A DNA stretch of 64,000 nucleotides from assembly GCF_000209165.1 (NCBI RefSeq), contig NC_009042.1, positions 310,001-374,000 of the forward strand, given 5' to 3'. The translations under genes were made by a program, and so were the position numbers. Origin of the DNA: Scheffersomyces stipitis CBS 6054 (taxonomy: Eukaryota; Ascomycota; Pichiomycetes; Serinales; Debaryomycetaceae). Below are positions 1-9,949 of this stretch, piece after piece. The number at the start of each line of letters is the position of its first letter. The first letter of the stretch is position 1. The notes beneath the pieces are model-generated. The model saw only the letters and a list, made by a program, of their open reading frames with translations. It had not been told where the DNA came from and did not search any database.

Positions 1-3000
1 TATCTGTTCCTCCTTCTGTGTCAGTTACTGTTACTGTAGTAGTATCAATACCAGTCCACACAGAAGTCACAGTGGTGGTTGGGTTCCCTGGAACTTGAAC
101 AATTACTGTATCAGTGCCTCCTTCTGTGTCAGTTACTGTGACTGTAGTAGTATCAGTACCAGTCCAGACAGATGTGATTGTAACAGTTGGCTTGCCTGGA
201 ACTTGTACGATTACTGTATCTGTTCCACCTTCTGTGTCCGTTACTGTGACTGTAGTAGTATCAGTACCAGTCCACACAGATGTAATTGTAACAGTTGGCT
301 TGCCTGGAACTTGTACGATTACTGTATCAGTGCCTCCTTCTGTGTCAGTCACCGTAATTGTAGTAGTATCGGTACCAGTCCATACGGATGTGATAGTGGT
401 GGTTGGGTTCCCTGGAACTTGAACAATTACTGTATCGGTGCCTCCTTCTGTGTCAGTTACTGTGACTGTAGTAGTATCAGTACCAGTCCAGACAGATGTA
501 ATTGTAACAGTTGGCTTGCCTGGAACTTGTACGATTACTGTATCTGTTCCTCCTTCTGTGTCAGTTACTGTGACTGTAGTAGTATCAGTACCAGTCCATA
601 CGGATGTGATAGTGGTGGTTGGCTTGCCTGGAACTTGTACTATTACTGTATCGGTGCCTCCTTCTGTGTCAGTCACCGTAATAGTTGTGGTATCAGTACC
701 AGTCCATACGGATGTGATAGTGGTGGTTGGGTTCCCTGGAACTTGAACAATTACTGTATCTGTTCCTCCTTCTGTGTCCGTTACTGTGACTGTAGTAGTA
801 TCGGTACCAGTCCATACGGATGTGATAGTGGTGGTTGGGTTCCCTGGAACTTGTACGATTACTGTATCAGTGCCTCCTTCTGTGTCAGTCACCGTAATAG
901 TTGTGGTATCAGTACCAGTCCATACGGATGTGATAGTGGTGGTTGGGTTCCCTGGAACTTGTACGATTACTGTATCAGTTCCTCCTTCTGTGTCCGTTAC
1001 TGTGACTGTAGTAGTATCGGTACCAGTCCATACGGATGTGATAGTGGTGGTTGGGTTCCCTGGAACTTGTACGATTACTGTATCAGTTCCTCCTTCTGTG
1101 TCAGTTACTGTGACTGTAGTAGTATCGGTACCAGTCCAGACAGATGTGATTGTAACAGTTGGCTTGCCTGGAACTTGTACGATTACTGTATCGGTGCCTC
1201 CTTCTGTGTCAGTCACCGTAATTGTAGTAGTATCAGTACCAGTCCACACGGAAGTCACAGTGGTAGTTGGGTTTGCAGGAACCTGAACAATTACTGTATC
1301 TGTTCCTCCTTCTGTGTCCGTTACTGTGACTGTAGTAGTATCGGTACCAGTCCATACGGATGTGATAGTGGTGGTTGGGTTCCCTGGAACTTGAACAATT
1401 ACTGTATCGGTGCCTCCTTCTGTGTCAGTCACCGTAATAGTTGTGGTATCAGTACCAGTCCATACGGATGTGATACTGGTGGTTGGGTTCCCTGGAACTT
1501 GTACGATTACTGTATCAGTTCCTCCTTCTGTGTCAGTTACTGTGACTGTAGTAGTATCAGTACCAGTCCATACGGATGTGATAGTGGTGGTTGGGTTCCC
1601 TGGAACTTGTACGATTACTGTATCAGTGCCTCCTTCTGTGTCAGTCACCGTAATTGTAGTAGTATCAGTACCAGTCCAGACAGATGTAATTGTAACAGTT
1701 GGCTTGCCTGGAACTTGTACAATTACTGTATCGGTGCCTCCTTCTGTGTCAGTCACCGTAATAGTTGTGGTATCAGTACCAGTCCATACGGATGTGATAG
1801 TGGTGGTTGGGTTCCCTGGAACTTGTACGATTACTGTATCAGTTCCTCCTTCTGTGTCAGTTACTGTGACTGTAGTAGTATCAGTACCAGTCCAGACAGA
1901 TGTAATTGTAACAGTTGGCTTGCCTGGAACTTGTACTATTACTGTATCGGTGCCTCCTTCTGTGTCAGTCACCGTAATAGTTGTGGTATCAGTACCAGTC
2001 CATACGGATGTGATAGTGGTGGTTGGGTTCCCTGGAACTTGAACAATTACTGTATCGGTGCCTCCTTCTGTATCAGTCACCGTAATTGTAGTAGTATCGG
2101 TACCAGTCCACACAGAAGTCACAGTGGTGGTTGGGTTTGCAGGAACCTGAACAATTACAGTATCTGTTCCTCCTTCTGTGTCAGTCATTGTGATAGTTGT
2201 GGTATCGGTACCAGTCCATACGGATGTGATAGTGGTGGTTGGGTTTGCAGGAACTTGAACAATTACTGTATCGGTGCCTCCTTCTGTATCAGTCACCGTA
2301 ATTGTAGTAGTATCAGTACCAGTCCATACGGATGTGATAGTGGTGGTTGGGTTCCCTGGAACTTGAACAATTACTGTATCGGTGCCTCCTTCTGTATCAG
2401 TTACTGTGACTGTAGTAGTATCAGTACCAGTCCATACGGAAGTCACAGTGGTGGTTGGGTTCCCTGGAACTTGTACGATTACTGTATCAGTTCCACCTTC
2501 TGTGTCCGTTACTGTGACTGTAGTAGTATCAGTACCAGTCCACACGGAAGTCACAGTGGTAGTTGGGTTCCCTGGAACTTGTACGATTACTGTATCAGTT
2601 CCACCTTCTGTGTCCGTTACTGTGACTGTAGTAGTATCAGTACCAGTCCACACGGAAGTCACAGTGGTAGTTGGGTTTGCAGGAACCTGAACAATTACTG
2701 TATCTGTTCCTCCTTCTGTGTCAGTTACTGTGACTGTAGTAGTATCAGTACCAGTCCACACAGATGTAATTGTAACAGTTGGCTTGCCTGGAACTTGTAC
2801 TATTACTGTATCGGTGCCTCCTTCTGTGTCAGTCACCGTAATAGTTGTGGTATCAGTACCAGTCCATACGGATGTGATAGTGGTGGTTGGGTTCCCTGGA
2901 ACTTGAACAATTACAGTATCGGTGCCTCCTTCTGTGTCAGTCACCGTAATTGTAGTAGTATCAGTACCAGTCCAGACAGATGTGATAGTGGTGGTTGGGT

Positions 3001-3646
3001 TTGCAGGAACCTGAACAATTACTGTATCGGTGCCTCCTTCTGTGTCAGTTACTGTGACTGTAGTAGTATCAGTTCCAGTCCATACGGAAGTCACAGTGGT
3101 GGTTGGGTTTGCAGGAACTTGAACAATGACAGTATCGGTGCCTCCTTCTGTGTCAGTCACCGTAATTGTAGTAGTATCAGTTCCAGTCCAGACAGATGTG
3201 ATAGTGGTGGTTGGGTTTGCAGGAACTTGAACAATTACTGTATCAGTTCCTCCTTCTGTGTCAGTTACTGTGACTGTAGTAGTATCAGTACCAGTCCAGA
3301 CAGATGTGATAGTGGTGGTTGGGTTTGCAGGAACCTGAACAATTACTGTATCGGTGCCTCCTTCTGTGTCAGTTACTGTGACTGTAGTAGTATCAGTTCC
3401 AGTCCATACGGAAGTCACAGTGGTGGTTGGGTTTGCAGGAACTTGAACAATGACAGTATCGGTGCCTCCTTCTGTGTCAGTCACCGTAATTGTAGTAGTA
3501 TCAGTTCCAGTCCAGACAGATGTGATAGTGGTGGTTGGGTTTGCAGGAACTTGAACAATTACTGTATCAGTTCCTCCTTCTGTGTCAGTTACTGTGACTG
3601 TAGTAGTATCAGTACCTGTCCATACGGATGTGATAGTGGTGGTTGG
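1..3646 (-). repeat. 108-bp tandem repeat array of the ALS gene (about 34 units)
   Basis: The unit is exactly 108 bp (36 codons), the usual ALS repeat length, and about 33.7 units are visible. Units are mosaics of a few alternative blocks: for example GNP, GKP or ANP before the TITSV stretch, and the antisense segments tcagttactgtgactgta or tcagtcaccgtaattgta. Blocks are shuffled between units, as expected from unequal crossover and gene conversion. The reverse strand is also free of stops over most of the array, which creates large spurious ORFs. Confidence 0.95.
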
Positions 3647-4846
3647 GTTAGGTGGAGGATCCGTTGGTAAGTCGATAATAACTATTACAGTACCTCCTTC
3701 TGATGTTGGAAATACAGTGGTCGTGCTTGTTTCGCGCCCAGTCCATGTCTCTGTTATTGTAACTGTTGGAGTAGGTACATAAACAATAATAGTGTTCGTT
3801 GATTCGCCTGTGGCAGTGGATATCTGGGTATGTGAACCACTGTATGTAGAAGTTGTGACCACAATGACATTGCCGTTACCACTAGTCGGACCATCTGCAT
3901 ATTCACCCCAATTTACATTAAGATTTTGCTGTCTAAATGTCGTCTCATCAGCACATAGATAGCGATTGGTATAAAAGACAGAAAGAGCGGGGCCTGATGG
4001 CCTGGTAAGACCATCGATAAATGGTCTATATCCAGCTGGAATATTTTCAAAATTGATCTGATAGGATGTAGGTGAACAAGTGAAAGTATACAGAAAATTG
4101 GGGTCGGCATTGGTTGGATAATGGAAGTCATTCAACTGGTTGGTAATTGAGGCATGGACTGAATCACAATCAAGAGTTCCACCAGTGAAAGTAAACCCCA
4201 AGGTACCCGAGGTGTAACCATTAGGACACCAACCAATGGCAGCATAATGTTGGCTGCTATTAAGTTGAGGAAGCACTCTAGCTCTAAATATAACAATGTC
4301 TGGATTTATATTGGCACTTGGTGGCCCTGCCTCGAAAACAACACTGGTGGAAAGTTGTGTATCTCCATCGTAGAAGGAGACAGTGTTCTCCCCATTCGTG
4401 AAACATGTAGAGTCTTCCAAATCGCTGGCCAATGCACTTCCGCCAGTATTGAATACAACAGGGAAGTAAGTGGAACCTTCTACTGTCATACCAGGTAGTA
4501 ATGAATCTGTAATTGTACAATACAATTCAGAATAAGGAACAATAATTTCTCCTGAAAAATGCAGACATGTAGCGTATGTCGTACCTTCTGCTCCTAGAAT
4601 GATTGTATTATCGGTTGTAAGCTTAAAAGTGCATGGCATATGTAAAGTAAATGTGTCTCCAGGAGCAACTACATTGCCATCCATTGCCCAGCTTAAGGTA
4701 GCAATCCAGCTAGGGTTTGCAGGTGCTTCATAAGGATAGGTTCCACCATTCTGGAAAACGAGAGAGTCAAAACTAGTGAATACACCAGTTATTTCAGCAG
4801 CTCTTACAATCAGGTAAAAGAAAAGAAAAATTATTGTTCTAAGCAT
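1..4846 (-). CDS. ALS-family cell-surface adhesin, 5' part (runs off left edge)
   Basis: The frame is open from the ATG at 4846 to the left edge: 1615 codons with no stop. Residues 1-17 form a hydrophobic signal peptide (MLRTIIFLFFYLIVRAA). Residues 18-330 match the ALS N-terminal adhesin domain: mature start EITGVF, eight cysteines (72, 94, 110, 148, 207, 227, 257, 298), PCTFK with Lys75 at the place of the ALS peptide-cavity lysine, NGYTSGTLGF and AGYRPF. A beta-rich patch NVIVVTT (326-332) sits where ALS proteins carry their amyloid-forming segment. A Thr-rich linker follows to about residue 400, then 36-residue repeats of the type PTTTITSVWTGTDTTTVTV. ALS proteins are GPI-anchored wall adhesins that bind peptides and host or substrate surfaces. 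The Ser/Thr stalk and GPI signal must lie beyond the left edge. Seen: N-terminal domain and repeats. Known from family: adhesion role. No ALS number can be assigned. Confidence 0.93.
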   Translation of the reverse strand, partial: MLRTIIFLFFYLIVRAAEITGVFTSFDSLVFQNGGTYPYEAPANPSWIATLSWAMDGNVVAPGDTFTLHMPCTFKLTTDNTIILGAEGTTYATCLHFSGEIIVPYSELYCTITDSLLPGMTVEGSTYFPVVFNTGGSALASDLEDSTCFTNGENTVSFYDGDTQLSTSVVFEAGPPSANINPDIVIFRARVLPQLNSSQHYAAIGWCPNGYTSGTLGFTFTGGTLDCDSVHASITNQLNDFHYPTNADPNFLYTFTCSPTSYQINFENIPAGYRPFIDGLTRPSGPALSVFYTNRYLCADETTFRQQNLNVNWGEYADGPTSGNGNVIVVTTSTYSGSHTQISTATGESTNTIIVYVPTPTVTITETWTGRETSTTTVFPTSEGGTVIVIIDLPTDPPPNPTTTITSVWTGTDTTTVTVTDTEGGTDTVIVQVPANPTTTITSVWTGTDTTTITVTDTEGGTDTVIVQVPANPTTTVTSVWTGTDTTTVTVTDTEGGTDTVIVQVPANPTTTITSVWTGTDTTTVTVTDTEGGTDTVIVQVPANPTTTITSVWTGTDTTTITVTDTEGGTDTVIVQVPANPTTTVTSVWTGTDTTTVTVTDTEGGTDTVIVQVPANPTTTITSVWTGTDTTTITVTDTEGGTDTVIVQVPGNPTTTITSVWTGTDTTTITVTDTEGGTDTVIVQVPGKPTVTITSVWTGTDTTTVTVTDTEGGTDTVIVQVPANPTTTVTSVWTGTDTTTVTVTDTEGGTDTVIVQVPGNPTTTVTSVWTGTDTTTVTVTDTEGGTDTVIVQVPGNPTTTVTSVWTGTDTTTVTVTDTEGGTDTVIVQVPGNPTTTITSVWTGTDTTTITVTDTEGGTDTVIVQVPANPTTTITSVWTGTDTTTITMTDTEGGTDTVIVQVPANPTTTVTSVWTGTDTTTITVTDTEGGTDTVIVQVPGNPTTTITSVWTGTDTTTITVTDTEGGTDTVIVQVPGKPTVTITSVWTGTDTTTVTVTDTEGGTDTVIVQVPGNPTTTITSVWTGTDTTTITVTDTEGGTDTVIVQVPGKPTVTITSVWTGTDTTTITVTDTEGGTDTVIVQVPGNPTTTITSVWTGTDTTTVTVTDTEGGTDTVIVQVPGNPTTSITSVWTGTDTTTITVTDTEGGTDTVIVQVPGNPTTTITSVWTGTDTTTVTVTDTEGGTDTVIVQVPANPTTTVTSVWTGTDTTTITVTDTEGGTDTVIVQVPGKPTVTITSVWTGTDTTTVTVTDTEGGTDTVIVQVPGNPTTTITSVWTGTDTTTVTVTDTEGGTDTVIVQVPGNPTTTITSVWTGTDTTTITVTDTEGGTDTVIVQVPGNPTTTITSVWTGTDTTTVTVTDTEGGTDTVIVQVPGNPTTTITSVWTGTDTTTITVTDTEGGTDTVIVQVPGKPTTTITSVWTGTDTTTVTVTDTEGGTDTVIVQVPGKPTVTITSVWTGTDTTTVTVTDTEGGTDTVIVQVPGNPTTTITSVWTGTDTTTITVTDTEGGTDTVIVQVPGKPTVTITSVWTGTDTTTVTVTDTEGGTDTVIVQVPGKPTVTITSVWTGTDTTTVTVTDTEGGTDTVIVQVPGNPTTTVTSVWTGIDTTTVTVTDTEGGTD

Positions 4847-7750
4847 CACCTATGAGTATATGTCGAGTAAGCATAATTCCACATCTTGAAAAGGCAGAAT
4901 TCGGTAGTTTTATACATTTTCTTATCGATGTGAGGTTGCTTATTAGCCAATTCTGATTCAAACCCCAATATAATTATTTGTGAGTCTGCTAAGAAAAGAC
5001 TATTATTAAAATTAATCTAAAATTATTATCAAAATGGTATATACATGAATGCATAGCAAAAGAAATCTTGCTCTGTGAAGTCTTTCATGAATGTGCTACT
5101 TCTTCCTAAGAAAATCAATAAATGGATTGGTAATGGTAATGTCCGTATAAATGTTTCAATAAACTACTAGTGATATTGACCTTGCAGGTGAAGTTAAAGG
5201 GGAGAATATCAATTTCAAATTAGATCACAGCTACTATTTGTTAATGTTCTGAAGCAAGAGCAAAGTTTCACCGGCCATCTCCAATATTGCTACATATAGC
5301 ATATGGGTGCAAGGGCCCAGTTGCATAAAATAGATTGTCTAAAACAGAAGGAATGCGACTGCATACTTTGGACCTATTGAGATCAGCACCGAGAAAATAA
5401 TCAGATTTCCGGATTTATCTACGGCCACGGAGATCTACGAGGAAGAGATGGAATGTAGTTCCAGGATAGAATATTAACATTCCACTTATATGCTAAATTC
5501 ACTTTCCGATTTAACAGCTGTTCCTTCTCCCCTTTGCCAGAAGAAATTATGAATGGCGAAAAGGACCCTTTAACTTAAACTTGAAGTATATGCTTTGAAA
5601 TCTTACAAAATTGTGGATCTAGAAAACTCGCCTACGAAGAATTACAGATTATATTGCGAATTGTTCTATCAAAATTCGCTTGTATGCACAGTACTTCTGT
5701 TTCCAGCATGGGACCTTGGGTGCCTCTCATACATTTCACCTCATGCCAAGTTGAAGTTGAAGTTGAAGTTGATCAGATAGCCGACAAGTATAGGAACATG
5801 CACAATGATTCCTAGTTGTAGTTTGTTATTCAATTCTCAGCTCAAAGTCTTCCACCAACGAATGAAGTATCATCCTCAGCAAACTCCGAATGATCTCATG
5901 CACAATAGATTGTCTCGAGAACTTCGCTCAACCAAACAGCAATCAAGTAAGATGATCATGCCTGTAGACTAGTATCCAGAAATTTTAGGGGAAAAGGTGT
6001 CAAGCAAGTTTTACCGAGCAAGTCTGATTGGTTTATAATAATGAGAATCTCAGCTGATATTCTGCAAATAATATGAGAACAATAGGGCGATGGCCTTTTC
6101 TTAATATGAGCATTCGCGATGATTCATATCACTTTGACTTTTGAACACTGTCTGTGTAATAAGAGTTCGAAACTAAATTATGCATTCTTTGTTAGATTCT
6201 GTATGTTTCTTATGAATGGGAATATGCAAGTTTACTTGACATAACTTCAATTGTAAAACACACTCTCGGAAGATCTAGTTTAAACTTTCGACATAACTCT
6301 CTGATGTATTTAAATTGAGGTACATTTCTGACAATCTCCACCACACTTAAGTGGGTTTGCGGGACCTCACTTATCATAATTTCGCCTAGTCCACCAGAAT
6401 ATTGGTGCACGAATAGTTCTATAATTTAACTAATTATTAGCATGTAAAATTAATTAGTACTACTGAAGCACAAATCTTAGTAGGGTTTATGAGTCGGTGT
6501 ATCACAGAATTATATAATCAGTGTTGAATTCATTCGTTACAGTAATAAGTCCGAAAATATATCAATACCAACCAGTCCAGCTGATATTCGATACTGTGTG
6601 ATCTAGGAAACACTAGAAGAACTACATCTAGTCTTCTGTATATGTTTCTTTCCAGTTCCGATAGACGTCTTAGAGAATTCATTCAGTAAGGAATTTTTGG
6701 ATATAGTTTCAAACTTTGATACCATAAATTATTATTTCTGGCGTGCGTTCTCGCTTCCATGTTGCATAATCTCCTCTTCTTGCATATAGTTCTTCAAGTA
6801 AGATTCCTGATTTGACTTGGACCTCAGATTTTCTGAAATCTTTTAGAGTAGGATAGTGTTGTTAAACTTCATTTTTTGTCTGACGAGTTATCACCAATGA
6901 AAAATACATGGCTTGATTCAACTTTCTTTGTATCTATCCAATGCAACCAGCACCAAACTAAGAACTGAGGCTGCTTGTCGACACCTAGCCCATCTGGTCA
7001 AAAATCTCTGAGATGAAATATTCAAATTGGAGTATTCTACATATCCTTTTATTTGAAATTTGTTACCAAGAATAGTATCTATTGGACAAAGTCTCTGATC
7101 CGATTTCATAAAGAGTTGAACCCCTCGATCAGAAGGATAGTGAACTAACTAAATATATTCCGCGCGGTCCTTTTATTATGTAATTATATGACTTGTTCTC
7201 CAAGGTTAAGGTGTCAATGCGAAACGTAGTTTTTCATACTCGTGATTTATGGGCTTCAGGTGGTAAGACAACTACTACAAAATTGCAGCCAGATTTTTTT
7301 TTAGTTTGAAAAGTAAATAGTTCACTCTAATGTTAACTTTCCTACAAGGGAGTAGTGTCTACATTCTTGTAGGAATTTTTTTTTAATGCATTGAAAATTG
7401 TATTCTTTTTGCAAATTAATTATCAGTAGTACTTAAGATATTCAAAACAATTGGTTGTATTTTGCAGTAACGAAAAAGAAGGAATACCTTTAATAGTTAA
7501 TTCCTGTGTCTCTTACTTGTTATTGGCTAAAAGCACACTTATGATGACTTCCTACTCTGATAATCAATTTACATGGACTATTTATTGAAGTAGAAGAACT
7601 TTAGAATGCCTCTTTGTTCAATTCTCAAGAACGTTCAATGGCAGGTGGCACGGCATCTACTGTATTTTGAACCCCGTTTTTATCGAAAGTATCAATACGC
7701 TTCTTGACTACGCCTACAAAAGTCTAATTGCGATATCTATTATATCTCTA
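4847..7750. other. Long gene-free region upstream of the adhesin
   Basis: This 2.9-kb AT-rich stretch has only short unsupported ORFs (all under about 70 codons) and no recognisable tRNA, LTR or protein fragment. It joins the adhesin promoter (right of 4846) to the 3' side of the MFS gene (stop at 7751). A small run of GAAGTT units lies near 5750-5770. One TGGGTGCAA lies at 5304-5312. Long promoters are common for yeast adhesin genes, which are often heavily regulated. That is family knowledge, not something shown here. Confidence 0.6.
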
Positions 7751-9250
7751 TTACAACGATATGGACTTCTTTGGTCGCTTCTCATAGATGTAGCCTAATA
7801 TCGCAGCAATAACAAGAAAAGTCAAACCAGAAGTGATTCTAAAGGTCAAGTTGTAACAATCGGAACCCTTGGCGCAAACGAAATCTTTCTCGTGCTCGTC
7901 CCAATGAACAGTGTTTACATCATAAACATACCCAAAGACTTTAGTCATTAATGTAAGGCCAAACGTAGTTGCAGTGTACATCGCTCCCCAGATGAAACTA
8001 AAATTTTTAATATTAAACAAGTCTGATATAATGGCAGGATAGCTGGTGAAACTAAACCCATACGCGTAACCAATCAAGGCTGATACCACCAGTAAATACA
8101 AGTTCACAGTATCTAAATCTGAGAATATTGCATTTATACGAACTGAGCTCAACAAGTGTCCAGCAAGCATCAAGAATAATCCTAAAACTAGAACCCAGTG
8201 TCTCTGACTGTTGAGTTTATGAACCAAATAATCTGATTGTGGACCAGACGACAATCTACCAAGAAACGAAGCAATTGCAATAATCGAAACATGCAACGCT
8301 TGCAATTTGTTTAATGATAGTATCTCCGATTCGAGTCGTCCAGGTTTATGAGTATAGTAGTAATGAATGGCCTTCAATAAAAACCCTACCGAATAAATAT
8401 ACATCTGGCCCAACCCTTGGACAATCGCAAATATGAAGTAGTGGTACCAGAATACCGGGTGAGAGAACGACTGCTTAAGCGTTAAATGCTTGAGGTCATT
8501 ATGTTCGGTGGCGTCCTCGATGTTGCTTTTGGATCGTTCTATCTCATACTGTCCAATTGTCTCATATGTTGACAGCTGTTCCGAGAGCAAGGCATCCTGT
8601 TCTTCTGCAACAGACTCTTCAACTTCTGCATCGATATGGCCATCAACACGAATAAATATAAAGCCGATAAAGATCAGTAGACCACAGGCAAAAGACAAGA
8701 AGCGTAAGAATCGTCCTACATCTCCATGAAAGGTATTTGTGGCAATGTACAGAAAGAGCAAACTGGATATAGCAAATGATGCAATTGTGATGCTCTGAGC
8801 TGAGCCCTTGTATAGAGGGAAGCTAATGGTAACTGCCTTGATAGAGCTGAAGTAGCCTGCTACTGAGCCAATTCCCACCAAAAACATAGCCATCAAGAGC
8901 TGGATCAAACTACTTTGCGGTCCTCTAGTATACTGAAAATAGAGCCACAAGTAGCCTATTGAAATAGAAAAGCATGATATTAGCATAGGGATTTGAGTGC
9001 CGTAGATGTCGGTGACAAACCCACCTAACACCGAACCAAAAGCTGTACCAATAGTAGCACTAATGTTCAAGTTGGCGGCCTGAGAAGAATCGAGCTGACA
9101 TCTGTCTGCTAGCTGTGTTCCATAAACGGAGTATACGAATAGAGTTCCGCATGATAAAGACACCGGAACCGACGCAACTAGAATCAACCAGTGATTGGTA
9201 TGGGGGAGAAATCGGTTCACGAACTTTATATTATTGTGGAGCAATTGCAT
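7751..9250 (-). CDS. MFS transporter, nodulin-like / YMR155W-MCH1 type
   Basis: 499 residues with about 12 hydrophobic segments in two halves and a hydrophilic acidic loop at roughly residues 205-275. The first half (NHWLILVASVPVSLSCGTLF, then YGTQ, IGTAFGSVLGG, a GSVAGYFSS-like segment) resembles the fungal nodulin-like MFS branch that includes S. cerevisiae Ymr155w and Mch1. The C-terminal luminal loop has a paired-cysteine motif (CAKGSDCY) and the protein ends with a basic tail. Substrates are unknown. Mch1 is named as a monocarboxylate-permease homologue, but transport of such acids has not been shown for it. The ATG at 9250 is the first in frame. Family assignment is from sequence; substrate is not assignable. 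Confidence 0.7.
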   Translation of the reverse strand: MQLLHNNIKFVNRFLPHTNHWLILVASVPVSLSCGTLFVYSVYGTQLADRCQLDSSQAANLNISATIGTAFGSVLGGFVTDIYGTQIPMLISCFSISIGYLWLYFQYTRGPQSSLIQLLMAMFLVGIGSVAGYFSSIKAVTISFPLYKGSAQSITIASFAISSLLFLYIATNTFHGDVGRFLRFLSFACGLLIFIGFIFIRVDGHIDAEVEESVAEEQDALLSEQLSTYETIGQYEIERSKSNIEDATEHNDLKHLTLKQSFSHPVFWYHYFIFAIVQGLGQMYIYSVGFLLKAIHYYYTHKPGRLESEILSLNKLQALHVSIIAIASFLGRLSSGPQSDYLVHKLNSQRHWVLVLGLFLMLAGHLLSSVRINAIFSDLDTVNLYLLVVSALIGYAYGFSFTSYPAIISDLFNIKNFSFIWGAMYTATTFGLTLMTKVFGYVYDVNTVHWDEHEKDFVCAKGSDCYNLTFRITSGLTFLVIAAILGYIYEKRPKKSISL

Positions 9251-9949
9251 TGTTAGCCAACTGAAACCACTTCAATTAGCAAGAATAATCCTCCACAAGG
9301 AGTAGTAGTTCATATCTTATCGTAAGCATCCACACACAATGGAAACTGTTCAAATATCGAGCACGTGATTTGTAGTATATTTTTTGTATGCAAGGTGTGG
9401 ATTTTGAGTTGATTTCGATTTATTTTTCTCGGCCAATTCGCTAGAGTTTTAGGGTTTAGCTTATACTTTATTAGACAAATACTGTAGTTAGTGGGCAGCG
9501 TGCTGCTTCAGAGTGTACCAATAATTGGGTATACATTGTAATTTAAATTATTTATTACAATTGCTGCCAGACTGATCGAGGCGGATTCCCGTTATAGTCT
9601 ATTGCTGATGTGGTTATGGCCAAATTGCTAAACCACAAGCTCTTCTTGTCTACATGGCTGGATTTCTGTGTTTATAGTTTATCGGATTATACATATAAAT
9701 CGTAAGCAATTCGAGTGCGGTGTGTCCAAGACCAATCAATAAGCTCTATGCAATTGTTTGTGGAGAGAACATTAGTCGTGAGAATAAAAATAGTAAAATT
9801 ATAATATGATGCAAAAAAGGAGTGGACGTCGAGCCCTTGATTGTTTGGACACCCCATTCGTGGGGTAAATGGTATCGTTTTGGATCCTGGGATGAAATGA
9901 ATGAATAGAATGATTGGTAGCTTATACTCCACTCTTTATATGCCACTTC
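9251..9949. other. Intergenic region between MFS gene and mitotic cyclin
   Basis: About 0.7 kb between the start of the MFS gene (9250) and the stop of the cyclin gene (9950), so it holds the MFS promoter. One CACGTG E-box lies at 9362-9367, about 110 bp upstream of the MFS ATG. Small antisense ORFs at 9687-9946 have no recognisable content. Confidence 0.5.

Noticed and set aside
1..3646. Regular 108-bp periodicity resembling a CRISPR or satellite array
   Set aside because: The units are contiguous coding repeats without unique spacers, in frame with an adhesin gene of a eukaryote.
95..3670. Large plus-strand ORF of 1191 codons, rich in Cys, Ser and Tyr, plus several smaller plus-strand ORFs in the same region
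   Set aside because: These are the reverse complement of the 108-bp ALS repeats. The minus strand carries the real gene with signal peptide and ALS domain in one continuous frame. A unit without stops in several frames stays open when repeated.
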